Notes: generated by a model not told the origin, from the letters alone. Positions 15,818 to 25,041 are shown, counted from the stretch's first letter. The stretch: DNA of 64,000 bases from Tropicimonas marinistellae (GCF_001509585.1 NZ_LNCI01000007.1:1-64000); one strand, 5' to 3'. A program made the numbers and translations.

Positions 15818-16753
15818 ATGACGACTGCGCTATATTCGCACCCCGATTGCCTCGGCCACGTGACCCCGGCGGGACATCCGGAGCGGGTGGCGCGGCTGGA
15901 GGCGGTGGCCGCGGCGCTGGCGGCGCCGGCATTCGCCACCCTCGACAGGCGAGACGCGCCATTGGCGGAGCGAAGCGAGTTGCTGCGCGCCCACAGTGAA
16001 AGCTACGTGGCCGCGATCGAGGCGACCGCTCCATCCTCGGGCGGCGTGGCGCTTGACGCCGATACCCACATGGTCCCGGGCTCGCTTGCCGCGGCCTTGC
16101 GCGCGGTCGGGGCGAATGTGGCGGCCGTGGATGCTGTGCTTTCGGGCGATGCGCATCGCGCTTTCTGCGCTATTCGTCCGCCGGGTCACCACGCAGAACG
16201 GTCCCACGCGATGGGTTTCTGCCTCTTCAACAGCGTCGCGGTCGCGGCGAAGCGCGCGCTCGATCATCACGGGCTGACGCGTGTCGCGGTTGTGGATTTC
16301 GACGTGCACCATGGAAATGGCACGCAGGATATTCTCTGGGACGAGCCCCGGGTGCTCTTTGCCTCGACCCATCAGATGCCGCTCTATCCTGGCTCGGGTG
16401 CCCCGCATGAGACCGGCGCCCACGACAACATCATGAATGTCCCGCTGCCTCCCGGAGCCGGCGGCGTCGCCTTCCGCCAGGCGATGGAGCGGCAGATCCT
16501 GCCCGCGCTGGAGGATTTCCAACCCGAGCTCCTGCTGATTTCGGCCGGATTCGATGCGCATGCCGATGACCCGCTGGCACAGCTCAATTTCACGGAGGAA
16601 GATTTCGCCTGGGTGACGACGCGCCTGTGCGAACTTGCCGAACGCCATTGCGGCGGCCGCGTGGTCTCGACTCTGGAGGGCGGCTATGATCTGGAAGCGC
16701 TGGCGGCCTGCGTGGCCGCGCATGTGACGGCATTGATGGAGCGGGACGGATGA
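15818..16753 (+). CDS. histone deacetylase family protein (acetylpolyamine amidohydrolase-like)
   Basis: The 311-aa protein is a zinc-dependent deacetylase of the arginase/HDAC fold. The active-site blocks are intact: RPPGHHAERSHAMGFC with the tandem histidines, VVDFDVHHGNGTQ with the metal Asp and His, and SAGFDAHADDPL with the second metal Asp. Bacterial relatives deacetylate acetylated polyamines or proteins; the substrate here is unknown. Its stop overlaps the xseB start (ATGA), so it is the first gene of an HDAC-xseB-ispA run. Confidence 0.9.
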   Translation: MTTALYSHPDCLGHVTPAGHPERVARLEAVAAALAAPAFATLDRRDAPLAERSELLRAHSESYVAAIEATAPSSGGVALDADTHMVPGSLAAALRAVGANVAAVDAVLSGDAHRAFCAIRPPGHHAERSHAMGFCLFNSVAVAAKRALDHHGLTRVAVVDFDVHHGNGTQDILWDEPRVLFASTHQMPLYPGSGAPHETGAHDNIMNVPLPPGAGGVAFRQAMERQILPALEDFQPELLLISAGFDAHADDPLAQLNFTEEDFAWVTTRLCELAERHCGGRVVSTLEGGYDLEALAACVAAHVTALMERDG

Positions 16754-16992
16754 GCGACGCACCGGTGGAGCAGATGAGTTTCGAAGCGGCGATGGCCGAG
16801 CTTGAGCGCGTGGTCACGCAGCTCGAGAAAGGCGAAGTGCCGCTAGAGGAATCCATTTCGCTCTACGAACGGGGCGAAGCGCTCAAGGCCCATTGCGAGG
16901 CCAAGCTCAAGGCGGCCGAGGAGAAGGTCGCCACGATCACCACCGATGCCACGGGCAACGCGACCGGCACGGCCCCGCTCGACCCGAAATGA
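16750..16992 (+). CDS. xseB: exodeoxyribonuclease VII small subunit
   Basis: The 80-aa protein is the small subunit of ExoVII, which degrades single-stranded DNA with XseA. The diagnostic block FEAAMAELERVVTQLEKGEV followed by PLEESISLYERGEALKAHCE is clear. It overlaps the upstream deacetylase and the downstream ispA by 4 nt each, an arrangement common in bacteria where xseB precedes ispA. The large subunit xseA is not in the window. Confidence 0.95.
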   Translation: MSDAPVEQMSFEAAMAELERVVTQLEKGEVPLEESISLYERGEALKAHCEAKLKAAEEKVATITTDATGNATGTAPLDPK

Positions 16993-17861
16993 CATTTCAC
17001 GCAGCGCTGGAAGCGGCGGCGGCACATGTTCAGGGGTGCCTCTCCGAAGAATTGCAGGATTACTGCGATGCGCCCGTTATCGCCGCCATGCGCTACGCCG
17101 TCGGTGGCGGCAAGGGGCTGCGCGGGTTCCTCGTGATGGAAAGCGCCCGGCTATTCGGCCTGCCCGCCAGCCAGTCTGTCTGGGCCGCGGCGGCGGTGGA
17201 GGCGGTGCATGCCTATTCGCTGGTACATGACGACCTTCCGGCGATGGATGATGACGACCTCCGCCGAGGCCAGCCCACGGTGCATGTGAAATGGGACGAT
17301 GCGACGGCAATCCTTGCCGGCGATGCGCTGCAGACTCTGGCCTTCGACCTGCTCGCGCGACCGGCCTGCAGCCCGGACCCGGCCCGGCGCGTGGCACTCA
17401 TCGCCTCACTGGCCGAGGCGGCTGGCGCACGTGGCATGGTGCTTGGTCAGGCGCAGGATATCGCCGCCGAGACCGCGGCAATGCCACTGACCCTGTCCAA
17501 AATCACCGATCTGCAAGCGAACAAGACGGGCGCATTGATCCGCTGGTCGGCGGAGGCCGGCGCGCGCCTGGCCGGGGCCGACCCTGCGCCGTTAACCGCC
17601 TACGCCACCGCGCTTGGCCTTGCCTTCCAGATCGCGGATGACATCTTGGACGTGGAAGGGGATGCAGAAACTGCGGGCAAGCGCCTGCGCAAGGATGCCG
17701 ATGCCGGCAAGGCGACGTTCGTCTCCCTGCTTGGGCTTGATGCCGCCAAGGCGCGGGCGGCGGCCCTTGTGGAGGAGGCCGAAACGGCGTTATCCCCCTT
17801 TGGTGCGACGGCGGAACCCTTGCGGGAAGCGGCCCGCTTCGTTATCGCGCGCGAGAAATAA
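16989..17861 (+). CDS. ispA: farnesyl/geranyl diphosphate synthase
   Basis: The 290-aa polyprenyl synthetase condenses isopentenyl diphosphate with allylic diphosphates to make the C15 precursor of quinones, undecaprenol and possibly carotenoids. The first aspartate-rich motif reads DDLPAMDDDD and the second DDILDVEGD; both are complete. The start at 16989 overlaps the xseB stop. dxs follows 54 nt later on the same strand, so substrate supply and chain elongation are coexpressed. Confidence 0.94.
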   Translation: MTFHAALEAAAAHVQGCLSEELQDYCDAPVIAAMRYAVGGGKGLRGFLVMESARLFGLPASQSVWAAAAVEAVHAYSLVHDDLPAMDDDDLRRGQPTVHVKWDDATAILAGDALQTLAFDLLARPACSPDPARRVALIASLAEAAGARGMVLGQAQDIAAETAAMPLTLSKITDLQANKTGALIRWSAEAGARLAGADPAPLTAYATALGLAFQIADDILDVEGDAETAGKRLRKDADAGKATFVSLLGLDAAKARAAALVEEAETALSPFGATAEPLREAARFVIAREK

Positions 17862-17915
17862 CTCCGGCCCACCGGGCAGCCGGCCGGGGAGCTGCGGCCA
17901 CAGGAGGGCCGAGCC

Positions 17916-19841
17916 ATGGTGAGACCTGTAACACCCCTGCTGGATCGCGTGGCGGCACCGGCCGACCTCAAGCAATTCAGCGACGACGAGTTGACGCGAC
18001 TGGCCGACGAGTTGCGCGCCGAGACGATCAGCGCGGTGAGCGAAACCGGCGGGCATCTGGGTGCGGGTTTGGGCGTGGTGGAACTCACCGTTGCCATCCA
18101 TGCCGTCTTCGACACGCCGCGCGACAAGCTGATATGGGACGTCTCCCACCAGTGTTATCCCCACAAGATCCTCACCGGCCGACGTGACCGCATTCGCACG
18201 CTCCGTCAGGAAAAGGGCCTGTCGGGCTTCACCAAACGGTCGGAATCGCCCTACGACCCGTTCGGCGCGGGCCACAGTTCCACCTCGCTGTCGGCCGCGC
18301 TCGGCTTTGCCACGGCGCGGGACCTTGGCGGGACGACCGACTACGGCATCGGGGACGCCATCGCGGTGATCGGCGACGGTGCCATGAGCGCCGGCATGGC
18401 CTTCGAGGCAATGAACAATGCGGGCCATCTCGACAAGCGGATGATCGTCATCCTGAACGACAACGAGATGTCCATCGCGCCGCCGGTAGGCGCGATGTCT
18501 TCTTATCTTTCAAGGCTTTACGCGGGCGCCCCTTTCCAGGATCTGAAAGCGGCCGCCAAGGGCGCCCTGAGCTTCCTGCCCGAACCCTTCTACGAAGGCG
18601 CGAAGCGGGCGAAGGACGTTTTCAAACACATCACCATCGGCGGCACGCTTTTCGAGGAACTGGGCTTCGAATACATCGGTCCGATCGACGGGCACGACAT
18701 GGACATGCTGCTTTCGGTGCTCCGCACGGTGAAGGCGCGGGCGGACGGGCCGGTGCTGATCCATGCAATCACCCAGAAGGGCAAGGGGTATGCGCCGGCA
18801 GAGACGGCGAGCGACCGCGGGCATGGGGTGGCGACGTTCGACGTGAGCACGGGCGCGCAGAAGAAGGCGCCGTCGAATGCGCCGAGCTACACCAAGGTAT
18901 TCGCCGAGAGTCTTCTTGCGCACGCGGCCGAGGACGATCGGATCACCGCGATCACGGCCGCGATGCCAGATGGAACCGGGCTCAACCTCTTTGCCGAGCG
19001 TTATCCAAGCCGTTGTTTTGACGTGGGAATCGCGGAGCAACATGCGGTAACCTTTGCCGCTGGCCAGGCGGCGGGCGGGCTCAAACCGTTCTGCGCGCTC
19101 TACTCGACATTCCTGCAACGGGGCTACGACCAGGTGGTCCACGACGTTGCGATCCAGCGGCTTCCGGTGCGGTTTCCGATCGACCGGGCAGGCTTGGTGG
19201 GCGCCGACGGGGCAACGCACGCAGGCGCCTATGACATTGCTTTCCTTGCGAATTTGCCGGGTTTCGTGGTGATGGCGGCGGCTGACGAGGCGGAGCTGAA
19301 GCACATGGTGGCGACCGCCGTGGCGTACAACGACGGCCCCATCGCCTTCCGCTTTCCGCGCGGCGAGGGTGTGGGCGTGGAGATGCCGGAGCGCGGTGAA
19401 GTGCTGGAGATCGGCAAGGGCCGGATCGTTCGCGAGGGCAAGCGTGTCGCTATCCTCTCTTTCGGCACGAGACTGCAAGAGGTTGAAATCGCTTCGGAAA
19501 ATCTGCAAAAACGCGGCATTTCCCCGACCATCGCGGATGCGCGCTTTGCCAAGCCGCTCGACCGGGAGCTGATCCTGCGGCTGGCGCAGGAGCACGAGGC
19601 GCTGATCACGCTGGAGGAAGGGGCGGTCGGCGGTTTCGGCTCCCACGTGGCGCAACTGCTTGCAGAAGAAGGGATTTTCGACCACGGACTGGTCTTCCGC
19701 TCGATGGTCCTGCCGGACACATTCATAGATCAGGCCAGCCCGCGCGACATGTACGCCGTCGCGGGCATGAATGCCGCCGATATCGAGACCAAGGTGCTCG
19801 ACGTTCTCGGCGTGGCCCGTATGGGCGCGGCGCGGGCCTGA
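17916..19841 (+). CDS. dxs: 1-deoxy-D-xylulose-5-phosphate synthase
   Basis: The 641-aa thiamine diphosphate enzyme joins pyruvate and glyceraldehyde 3-phosphate in the first step of the MEP isoprenoid pathway. Recognisable blocks are [14 protein letters not shown], the ThDP-binding [18 protein letters not shown], and the C-terminal transketolase region with [15 protein letters not shown]. Length is typical (E. coli 620 aa). It has a good ribosome site (aggagggcc) and continues the HDAC-xseB-ispA direction. An inverted repeat follows the stop. Confidence 0.96.
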   Translation: MVRPVTPLLDRVAAPADLKQFSDDELTRLADELRAETISAVSETGGHLGAGLGVVELTVAIHAVFDTPRDKLIWDVSHQCYPHKILTGRRDRIRTLRQEKGLSGFTKRSESPYDPFGAGHSSTSLSAALGFATARDLGGTTDYGIGDAIAVIGDGAMSAGMAFEAMNNAGHLDKRMIVILNDNEMSIAPPVGAMSSYLSRLYAGAPFQDLKAAAKGALSFLPEPFYEGAKRAKDVFKHITIGGTLFEELGFEYIGPIDGHDMDMLLSVLRTVKARADGPVLIHAITQKGKGYAPAETASDRGHGVATFDVSTGAQKKAPSNAPSYTKVFAESLLAHAAEDDRITAITAAMPDGTGLNLFAERYPSRCFDVGIAEQHAVTFAAGQAAGGLKPFCALYSTFLQRGYDQVVHDVAIQRLPVRFPIDRAGLVGADGATHAGAYDIAFLANLPGFVVMAAADEAELKHMVATAVAYNDGPIAFRFPRGEGVGVEMPERGEVLEIGKGRIVREGKRVAILSFGTRLQEVEIASENLQKRGISPTIADARFAKPLDRELILRLAQEHEALITLEEGAVGGFGSHVAQLLAEEGIFDHGLVFRSMVLPDTFIDQASPRDMYAVAGMNAADIETKVLDVLGVARMGAARA

Positions 19842-19845
19842 CTTC

Positions 19846-19882
19846 CGGTCGTTTCGCACGTTTTCGACCAGTGAAACGACCG
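19846..19882. terminator. inverted repeat after dxs, possible terminator
   Basis: Perfect 10-bp arms CGGTCGTTTC (19846-19855) and GAAACGACCG (19873-19882) flank a 17-nt T-rich spacer, starting 4 nt after the dxs stop. There is no U-tract after the second arm. It could stop transcription, stabilise the dxs mRNA or bind a regulator, since the same CGGTCGT core recurs at 19960. Confidence 0.4.
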
Positions 19883-20009
19883 AACCCGCGGGCGTTTCCC
19901 GCCCCGGATCGGTCAGAATTGTCCATCGCGTATAATCCGGCCTCCAGATTTGCCGTTTCGGTCGTTTTGACCGGAACAAGTGACCGGACCGCCCTGCCCT
20001 CTCCGGCGT

Positions 20010-20109
20010 CATGTCAAGGCGGCCCCGCCCGGACGGGTATAGACTCCGGACGTTGACATTCGGCGGGCGCGTCTGCGCGCGTGTGGCGCCCGCGAGGGAG
20101 GGGGCCATG
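20010..20109 (+). promoter_or_regulatory. duplicated leader, copy 1 (before first RTX gene)
   Basis: The leader begins with CATGTCAAGGCG (20010-20021) and ends with a GCGCCCGCGAGGGAGGGGGCC block plus ATG (20086-20109). Both blocks recur exactly upstream of the second RTX gene with nearly the same distance to the start (97 versus 95 nt). A TATAGA about 18 nt after TCAAGG could be a -10 element. The final block contains the ribosome site GGGAGGGGG. Confidence 0.55.
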
Positions 20110-21576
20110 ACCGAGATATATCTCACGAGCACAGCGACGAGCGGGGACAACATCGTACTCGGTGCCGGGGACGATGCCATGATCGCGGCGGGCGTGACAC
20201 GGGCGGCGAATGGCGGCTACGGCGTGAACGGCAGTTTCGGGGGACACATCGTCGACGTTCTCGGCAGCGTGTTCGGCACCTCGGCGGGCGTCCTCCTCGG
20301 ATCGAGCGCCGAGTCCTACGTGTCGAGCCGGGTCAACGTCGGCCAGGAGGGTGACGTCTCGGGCTATTCCTACGGCGTCCGGATCATCGGCAGCGGCGGG
20401 GAGGTATTCAACTCCGGCCGGATCAGCGGCTCCGTCGCCGTCCACCATTACGGCGGGTATCTGAACCTCCGGAACGCGGGCGCAATCGACGGGATGTCCA
20501 CCGGGATCGCGACCGGTTGCGACGGGGCAAAGATCGTGAACACCGGCACGATTTTCGGCAGGTACTACGGCATCTCGTTCAACGACGATTCCAGCCCGGC
20601 CGACAACGAGCGAACGGTGATCAACTACGGCACGATCCACGGCGATTCCTTGGGAATCCTCGGTGGCAGCGAAGCCCCCTACCGGATCGAGAACTTCGGT
20701 TTCATTCGCGGGGTCTGGTTGCACAATGGCGATGACACCGTGTTGAACGGCGGGCGTATCACCGGGGCGCTGAGCATGCTGGGCGGAGACGATACCTACA
20801 CCGGGATCGGCGACGCACGCGTGCTGGACGGGATCGACGGCGGCGATGGCAACGACACGCTCACCGGCGGCGACCGGCGCGACGTGATCGCGGGCGGGGC
20901 CGGCAACGACACGCTGCGGGGCGGCGACGGGCGCGACCGGGTTGCAGGCGGCGCCGGTGACGACCGGTTCGTGGCTGATGGCGACGGCACCGCCGACCGC
21001 TATTTCGGAGACGGGGGCCGCGACAGGATCGACTATGGCGAGGTGGGCGACGACGTGACGATTGACCTGCGCCAGGGCACGGCCCGCGGCGAGGTGATCG
21101 GGCGCGACAGGATCGACGGCTTCGAGATCGTCCTGACCGGCAATGGCGACGATGTGCTGGTGGCTGCGGACAGCACCGTGCGCATGGTGGCCGGCGCAGG
21201 GAACGACATCCTGCGCGGCAGCGCCAACGCGGACATGCTGGAGGGTGGCGCCGGGGATGACCGGCTTGTGGGCAACGGCGGGCGCGACACGCTGAAGGGC
21301 GGCCGTGGCGACGACCGCATGACCGGTGGCAGCGGGCTGGACCAGTTTGTCTTTGCCGACCGGTTCGGACAGGACGTGATCACGGATTTCAATGCCGCCA
21401 AGGCCGGAGAGAAGATCGACCTCCGCGCGGTCGGCGCCATCGAGAGCTTTGCCGACCTGAGGAACAACCACATGCGGCAGGCCGGTGACGATGTACGGAT
21501 CGAGACCGGGGCGAATGTGCTCCTGCTCGAAGACGTGGTGTTGGGCGACCTGCAGGCGGAGGATTTCCTGTTCTGA
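20107..21576 (+). CDS. RTX calcium-binding protein with NxGxIxG solenoid, copy 1
   Basis: The 489-aa acidic protein has two repeat regions. Residues about 80-230 carry six NxGx(I)xG units (for example NSGRISG, NTGTIFG, NYGTIHG), spaced roughly 20-30 residues apart, as in beta-solenoid folds. A region rich in GGxGxDxLx nonapeptides follows in two blocks (near residues 240-300 and 360-420); this motif binds calcium in type I-secreted RTX proteins. The C-terminus ends DFLF after a conserved tail, with no N-terminal signal peptide, which fits type I secretion. The start at 20107 has a strong ribosome site. No secretion genes are nearby. Confidence 0.88.
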   Translation: MTEIYLTSTATSGDNIVLGAGDDAMIAAGVTRAANGGYGVNGSFGGHIVDVLGSVFGTSAGVLLGSSAESYVSSRVNVGQEGDVSGYSYGVRIIGSGGEVFNSGRISGSVAVHHYGGYLNLRNAGAIDGMSTGIATGCDGAKIVNTGTIFGRYYGISFNDDSSPADNERTVINYGTIHGDSLGILGGSEAPYRIENFGFIRGVWLHNGDDTVLNGGRITGALSMLGGDDTYTGIGDARVLDGIDGGDGNDTLTGGDRRDVIAGGAGNDTLRGGDGRDRVAGGAGDDRFVADGDGTADRYFGDGGRDRIDYGEVGDDVTIDLRQGTARGEVIGRDRIDGFEIVLTGNGDDVLVAADSTVRMVAGAGNDILRGSANADMLEGGAGDDRLVGNGGRDTLKGGRGDDRMTGGSGLDQFVFADRFGQDVITDFNAAKAGEKIDLRAVGAIESFADLRNNHMRQAGDDVRIETGANVLLLEDVVLGDLQAEDFLF

Positions 21577-21606
21577 CCGTCCACGATGCGCCGGACTGTC
21601 CGACGC

Positions 21607-21704
21607 CATGTCAAGGCGACGCGGCGCAGAGCGCGCTAAGATAGAGCGAACGGTTATCGCGCGCGATCGCGGCGGCGCGGGCGCCCGCGAGGGAGGGGGC
21701 CATG
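21607..21704 (+). promoter_or_regulatory. duplicated leader, copy 2 (before second RTX gene)
   Basis: This copy carries CATGTCAAGGCG at 21607-21618 and the 24-nt block ending in ATG at 21681-21704, both identical to copy 1. The sequence between them has diverged (it contains TAAGAT where copy 1 has TATAGA). Retention of only the two ends suggests that they hold promoter and ribosome-binding functions. Confidence 0.55.
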
Positions 21705-23177
21705 TTCGATGTTTATCTCACTGATACCGTAACGTCCGGCAACGCTATTTCGGGGGACCGGTCGCTCTATATCGCGGCGGGGGTCACGATTGCCTCGACT
21801 GCGGGCGACGGGATCAGTACGTGGGGCGGCGATCACGAGATCGACATCGAGGGCCATGTCTTCGGCGGGGTCATCGGGGTGCATGTGGATTCCTATCCGG
21901 GCACCGACGACATCTACGTCGGGCGAAGCGGGAGCATCCTGGGCGGTGAATACGGACTGGCCTCGCTGAGCCACATGCTCGTGGTCACCAACTCGGGCAG
22001 CATTTCGGGCCACCTTGGCGTCTATGCCTATCGCGGCGATATCCGGATAAGCAACACCGGGGTGATATCCGGAACCGGAACAAGCGGGATCACGGCCGAT
22101 TTCGTTACGGGCCGGATCGCGAACACCGGAACCATCACGGGTGGTATTGGCGGGTACGGTATCCATCTGAATCGCGGCGTGAACCCGGACCCGACGGGCC
22201 ATGGCGCCACCCCGGAGATTGTGAATCACGGTACGATCCTGGGCACGCCCTACGGGGTCTACTGTGCGTCGGATCACGATGTGACGGTCAGGAATTACGG
22301 CACGATCGACGGCGTGTTCCTGTCGGGCGGCGATGACCACATCACCAATGGCGGGCTGATCACCGGGACCCTCGATTTGTCCGGCGGGGACGATGTCTAC
22401 TTAGGTGTCGGCGATGGCCGTGTCGAGCGCCGCATCGAGGGCGGTGCCGGCGATGACACGCTGACGGGGGGCGACAAGCGGGACGTGATCTTTGGCGACG
22501 CGGGCAAAGACACCCTGACCGGGGGCGACGGTCGCGACCGGTTGCAGGGCGGCGCCGGGGACGATCTCGTTCTGGTGGAGGCAGACGGCGTTGCCGACCG
22601 CCTTGGCGGCGGAGACGGGCAGGACACGCTCGATTTCAGCGCGATCGGGGACGATCTGAAGATCGACCTGCGCAGCGGAACGGTGCGGAGCGTGGCGACG
22701 GGCCGCGACGAGATCGAGTGGTTCGAGTTCGTCGAAGCCGGCGGCGGAAACGACGTTCTGATCGCGTCGGACACGACGGTCCGCATGCGCGGCCGCGCGG
22801 GCGACGACATCCTGCGCGGGCACGATGGCGCGGACACGCTGGCGGGCAGTGCCGGTGACGATCTGCTTGTCGGGAACGGCGGGCGCGACGTGCTGATCGG
22901 CGGCTGGGGAGACGACACGCTGGCCGGGAAGGCCGGCGCGGACCTGTTCATCTTCGCGGACGGGTTCGGACGCGACGTGATCCGGGATTTCAATGCCCGG
23001 AGCGACCGGGAGAAGATTGACCTTCAGGACGTCAGCGCGATCCGGACCTTCGCCGACCTGGCCACGAACCACATGCGGCAGGTGGGCGAGGACGTGCGCA
23101 TCGCCGCCGCCGGGGAGGTGATCTGGCTGGAAGGCGTGGACATTGCCGACCTTCAGGCGGTCGATTTCCTGTTCTGA
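21702..23177 (+). CDS. RTX calcium-binding protein with NxGxIxG solenoid, copy 2
   Basis: The 491-aa protein is a diverged tandem duplicate of the preceding gene. It repeats the architecture: an N-terminal solenoid with six NxGxIxG-type units (NSGSISG, NTGVISG, NTGTITG, NHGTILG, NYGTIDG, NGGLITG), two blocks of GGxGxDxLx calcium-binding nonapeptides, and a C-terminal tail ending in DFLF. The nonapeptide and tail regions are most similar between copies and the solenoid least. It lacks a Sec signal and is probably exported by a type I system encoded elsewhere. It converges on the SDR gene with a 30-nt gap. Confidence 0.88.
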   Translation: MFDVYLTDTVTSGNAISGDRSLYIAAGVTIASTAGDGISTWGGDHEIDIEGHVFGGVIGVHVDSYPGTDDIYVGRSGSILGGEYGLASLSHMLVVTNSGSISGHLGVYAYRGDIRISNTGVISGTGTSGITADFVTGRIANTGTITGGIGGYGIHLNRGVNPDPTGHGATPEIVNHGTILGTPYGVYCASDHDVTVRNYGTIDGVFLSGGDDHITNGGLITGTLDLSGGDDVYLGVGDGRVERRIEGGAGDDTLTGGDKRDVIFGDAGKDTLTGGDGRDRLQGGAGDDLVLVEADGVADRLGGGDGQDTLDFSAIGDDLKIDLRSGTVRSVATGRDEIEWFEFVEAGGGNDVLIASDTTVRMRGRAGDDILRGHDGADTLAGSAGDDLLVGNGGRDVLIGGWGDDTLAGKAGADLFIFADGFGRDVIRDFNARSDREKIDLQDVSAIRTFADLATNHMRQVGEDVRIAAAGEVIWLEGVDIADLQAVDFLF

Positions 23178-23207
23178 CCCGGGTGGCGCTGGCGCGGAGG
23201 GGTTCCG

Positions 23208-24065
23208 TCACGTCTCCCCGGCGAGCAGCGCCGCGAGACCGTCGCGGTAGCTCGGGTAGCGCAGGGTGACGCCGAGGTCCCGCTTGAGCCGGTCGTTGCG
23301 GACCTTCTTGCTCTCCGCGTAGAAGCTGCGCGCCATGGGCGACATCTCGGCGTTGGCGAAATCCTCCTCCGGCGGCAGGGGCCGGCCGAGGAGTTCGGCG
23401 GCATGCGCGAGCACGTCCTGCGGCGGGGCGGGATCGTCGTCGCAGACGTTGTAGACCGCGCCGGGATCGGGGTGCGCGATGGAGGCGGCGAGCACCTGCG
23501 CGATGTCTTCCACATGAATTCGGGAGAAGACCTGTCCGGGCTTCACGATGCGGCGCGCGGTTCCGGCGCGGACCTTGGCGAAGGGGCCGCGGCCGGGACC
23601 GTAGATGCCCGCGAGCCGGAAGATCATCAGCGGCAGACCGGCCTCGGCGGCGAGGCGCTGCCATTGGCCTTCGGCCAGCACGCGCAGGCGGCCACGGCGG
23701 GTGGCCGGCGTGAGGGCGGTTGTCTCGTCGACCCAGCCGCCCTCGTGGTCGCCGTAGACGCCGGTGGTGGAGAGATAGCCGATCCAGCCGGGCCGGGCCG
23801 CCCGGAGCGGGCCCGCGATCTGCGGCAGGAACGGGTCGCCGTCGGCGTCCGGGGCGGCGGAGGCAAGGATATGCGTGGCCTGCGAGATGGCGGGCGCGAG
23901 ATCGGCGCCCGGCCAGATGATCGGCTCCACGCCCTCCGCCCGCAGCGCTTCCGCCTTTTCCGGGGAGCGGGTGGTGCCATAGATGCGCCAGCCTTGCGGC
24001 AGAAGCAGGCGGGCAAGCGCGCGGGCGGAATAGCCGTGACCGAGGGAGAGAAGCGTTTGGGTCAT
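23208..24065 (-). CDS. NAD(P)-dependent SDR/epimerase-like protein
   Basis: The 285-aa protein is an atypical extended SDR resembling the E. coli YeeZ group. It opens with a degenerate nucleotide-binding loop (LLSLGHGYSARAL) rather than GxxGxxG, followed by TTRSPEK, STTGVYGDHEGGWVDE and a C-terminal NVCDDDPAPPQDVL region. No classical YxxxK pair is obvious, so it may bind a nucleotide without being an active dehydrogenase. The start at 24065 is the methionine ahead of the first beta-strand; a longer frame from 24149 is unlikely. Substrate unknown. Confidence 0.82.
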   Translation of the reverse strand: MTQTLLSLGHGYSARALARLLLPQGWRIYGTTRSPEKAEALRAEGVEPIIWPGADLAPAISQATHILASAAPDADGDPFLPQIAGPLRAARPGWIGYLSTTGVYGDHEGGWVDETTALTPATRRGRLRVLAEGQWQRLAAEAGLPLMIFRLAGIYGPGRGPFAKVRAGTARRIVKPGQVFSRIHVEDIAQVLAASIAHPDPGAVYNVCDDDPAPPQDVLAHAAELLGRPLPPEEDFANAEMSPMARSFYAESKKVRNDRLKRDLGVTLRYPSYRDGLAALLAGET

Positions 24066-24390
24066 TGGGCGGTTATTGCGAGCGCGCGGACATGTGACAA
24101 GCCGGAAAGCGTGACGACCGGGGGCGTGCGCAATAGCAACATCGGGCACGGCACGGAAGGCGCAGGAAGCGACCGCTCGCGGCTCGGAATGCGTCTGCCG
24201 CTGCCTGCGAAATGCGGGCGCGGCTCAACCGATCGGCGAAGTTCGGACCTGAAAGAATGGCGGCTTTCCAGCGCCCATGCATTCGGGCGGAAACGGCTTA
24301 TTCACGAAATGCAAACAATCCGTCACAATTTTGCCTTGGTCCTTGCCGATTTTTGCCCTGCTGACTTTGGGGTTGCTCGGAGGGTTTCAT
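24066..24390. other. intergenic region without a supported gene
   Basis: This 325-nt stretch separates the SDR gene from a small ORF. No frame has both a start with a ribosome site and family resemblance. The right-hand part becomes AT-richer, continuing into the unusual patch to about 24830. An in-frame extension of the next ORF back to 24277 exists but lacks a ribosome site. Confidence 0.5.
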
Positions 24391-24645
24391 ATGCGGGACT
24401 GGCAAGAATTCGCCCGTCAAGGTGCCGACTTTATAGCAAAAAAAATCAACGGACGCGTGCAGGATGCCCGTGCCTCCTATGAGAGGAACGAGATCGACCG
24501 TCGGACGAGACTTCTCGACTGGAGGAATCCAAAGGCAAAGAAGTCGAACGCGGGCGTGAAGCGTTCGAGAGGCGAGCGCCTGACGTGGGCGTCTTGCACG
24601 TTGTTCTTTGCTGCAATGCCCACCCTGATTGTCGCGCTACACTAG
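24391..24645 (+). CDS. small protein of unknown function with a C-terminal hydrophobic segment
   Basis: ATG 24391 is preceded by CGGAGGG at good spacing, giving an 84-aa product. The first 60 residues are charged (many Arg and Lys) and the last 20 are hydrophobic, so it could be tail-anchored. Base composition is visibly lower in GC than the neighbours, which suggests acquired or fast-evolving DNA. No family recognised. A longer frame from 24277 would add a hydrophobic N-terminus but has no ribosome site. Confidence 0.4.
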   Translation: MRDWQEFARQGADFIAKKINGRVQDARASYERNEIDRRTRLLDWRNPKAKKSNAGVKRSRGERLTWASCTLFFAAMPTLIVALH

Positions 24646-24825
24646 CGGCAAATGTTTTGACTGCCGTGACGGTCGGGCCCTGAGCGATCTCTGATTTGAG
24701 CCGAGAGCCACCGATGATGCGGCTCCCGGACCAAGTCAAACGAAGAACATTGGGTTTTCAGCAAGCACCGGGATTTTCAGGAACTGAACCGCTGGAAACC
24801 ACTACAAACAGCACTGATCTCCAAC

Positions 24826-25041
24826 CTACTTCGGTTCAGGAATGATCTTCCTCTCCGGTGGAGCTTGCTCCGGGATGTTTTCGTTGAAGCGCTCCTTGAT
24901 GATGGGTGGATCCGCCGGAAGTTCTATCCTGGGAGCAGTCGTTACTTCCGGACCGGGGCCGGGCGTATCAAGTGCCAACGCTGCTGCGCCAAGCACGCTT
25001 GCGGCTCCCAGCGATGAGAAGAAGAACGTCTTCGGTGACAT
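24826..25041 (-). CDS. small exported protein of unknown function
   Basis: The 71-aa product starts with a hydrophobic stretch resembling a signal peptide (SSLGAASVLGAAALA). The rest is a short proline- and glutamate-rich segment with no cysteine. The ribosome site GGGGGGA lies about 8 nt before ATG 25041. It is divergent from the serine hydrolase gene. A longer frame to 25284 covers the shared promoter region and is unlikely. Function unknown; the proline-rich mature part could be a periplasmic linker or surface peptide. Confidence 0.5.
   Translation of the reverse strand: MSPKTFFFSSLGAASVLGAAALALDTPGPGPEVTTAPRIELPADPPIIKERFNENIPEQAPPERKIIPEPK

Noticed and set aside
18510-20180. A 556-codon minus-strand frame opposite dxs
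   Set aside because: Antisense to the catalytic domain of dxs with no domain resemblance and no ribosome site.
20014-21609. A 531-codon minus-strand frame opposite the first RTX gene
   Set aside because: It mirrors the repetitive RTX codons; the plus-strand reading has calcium-binding nonapeptides and a ribosome site.
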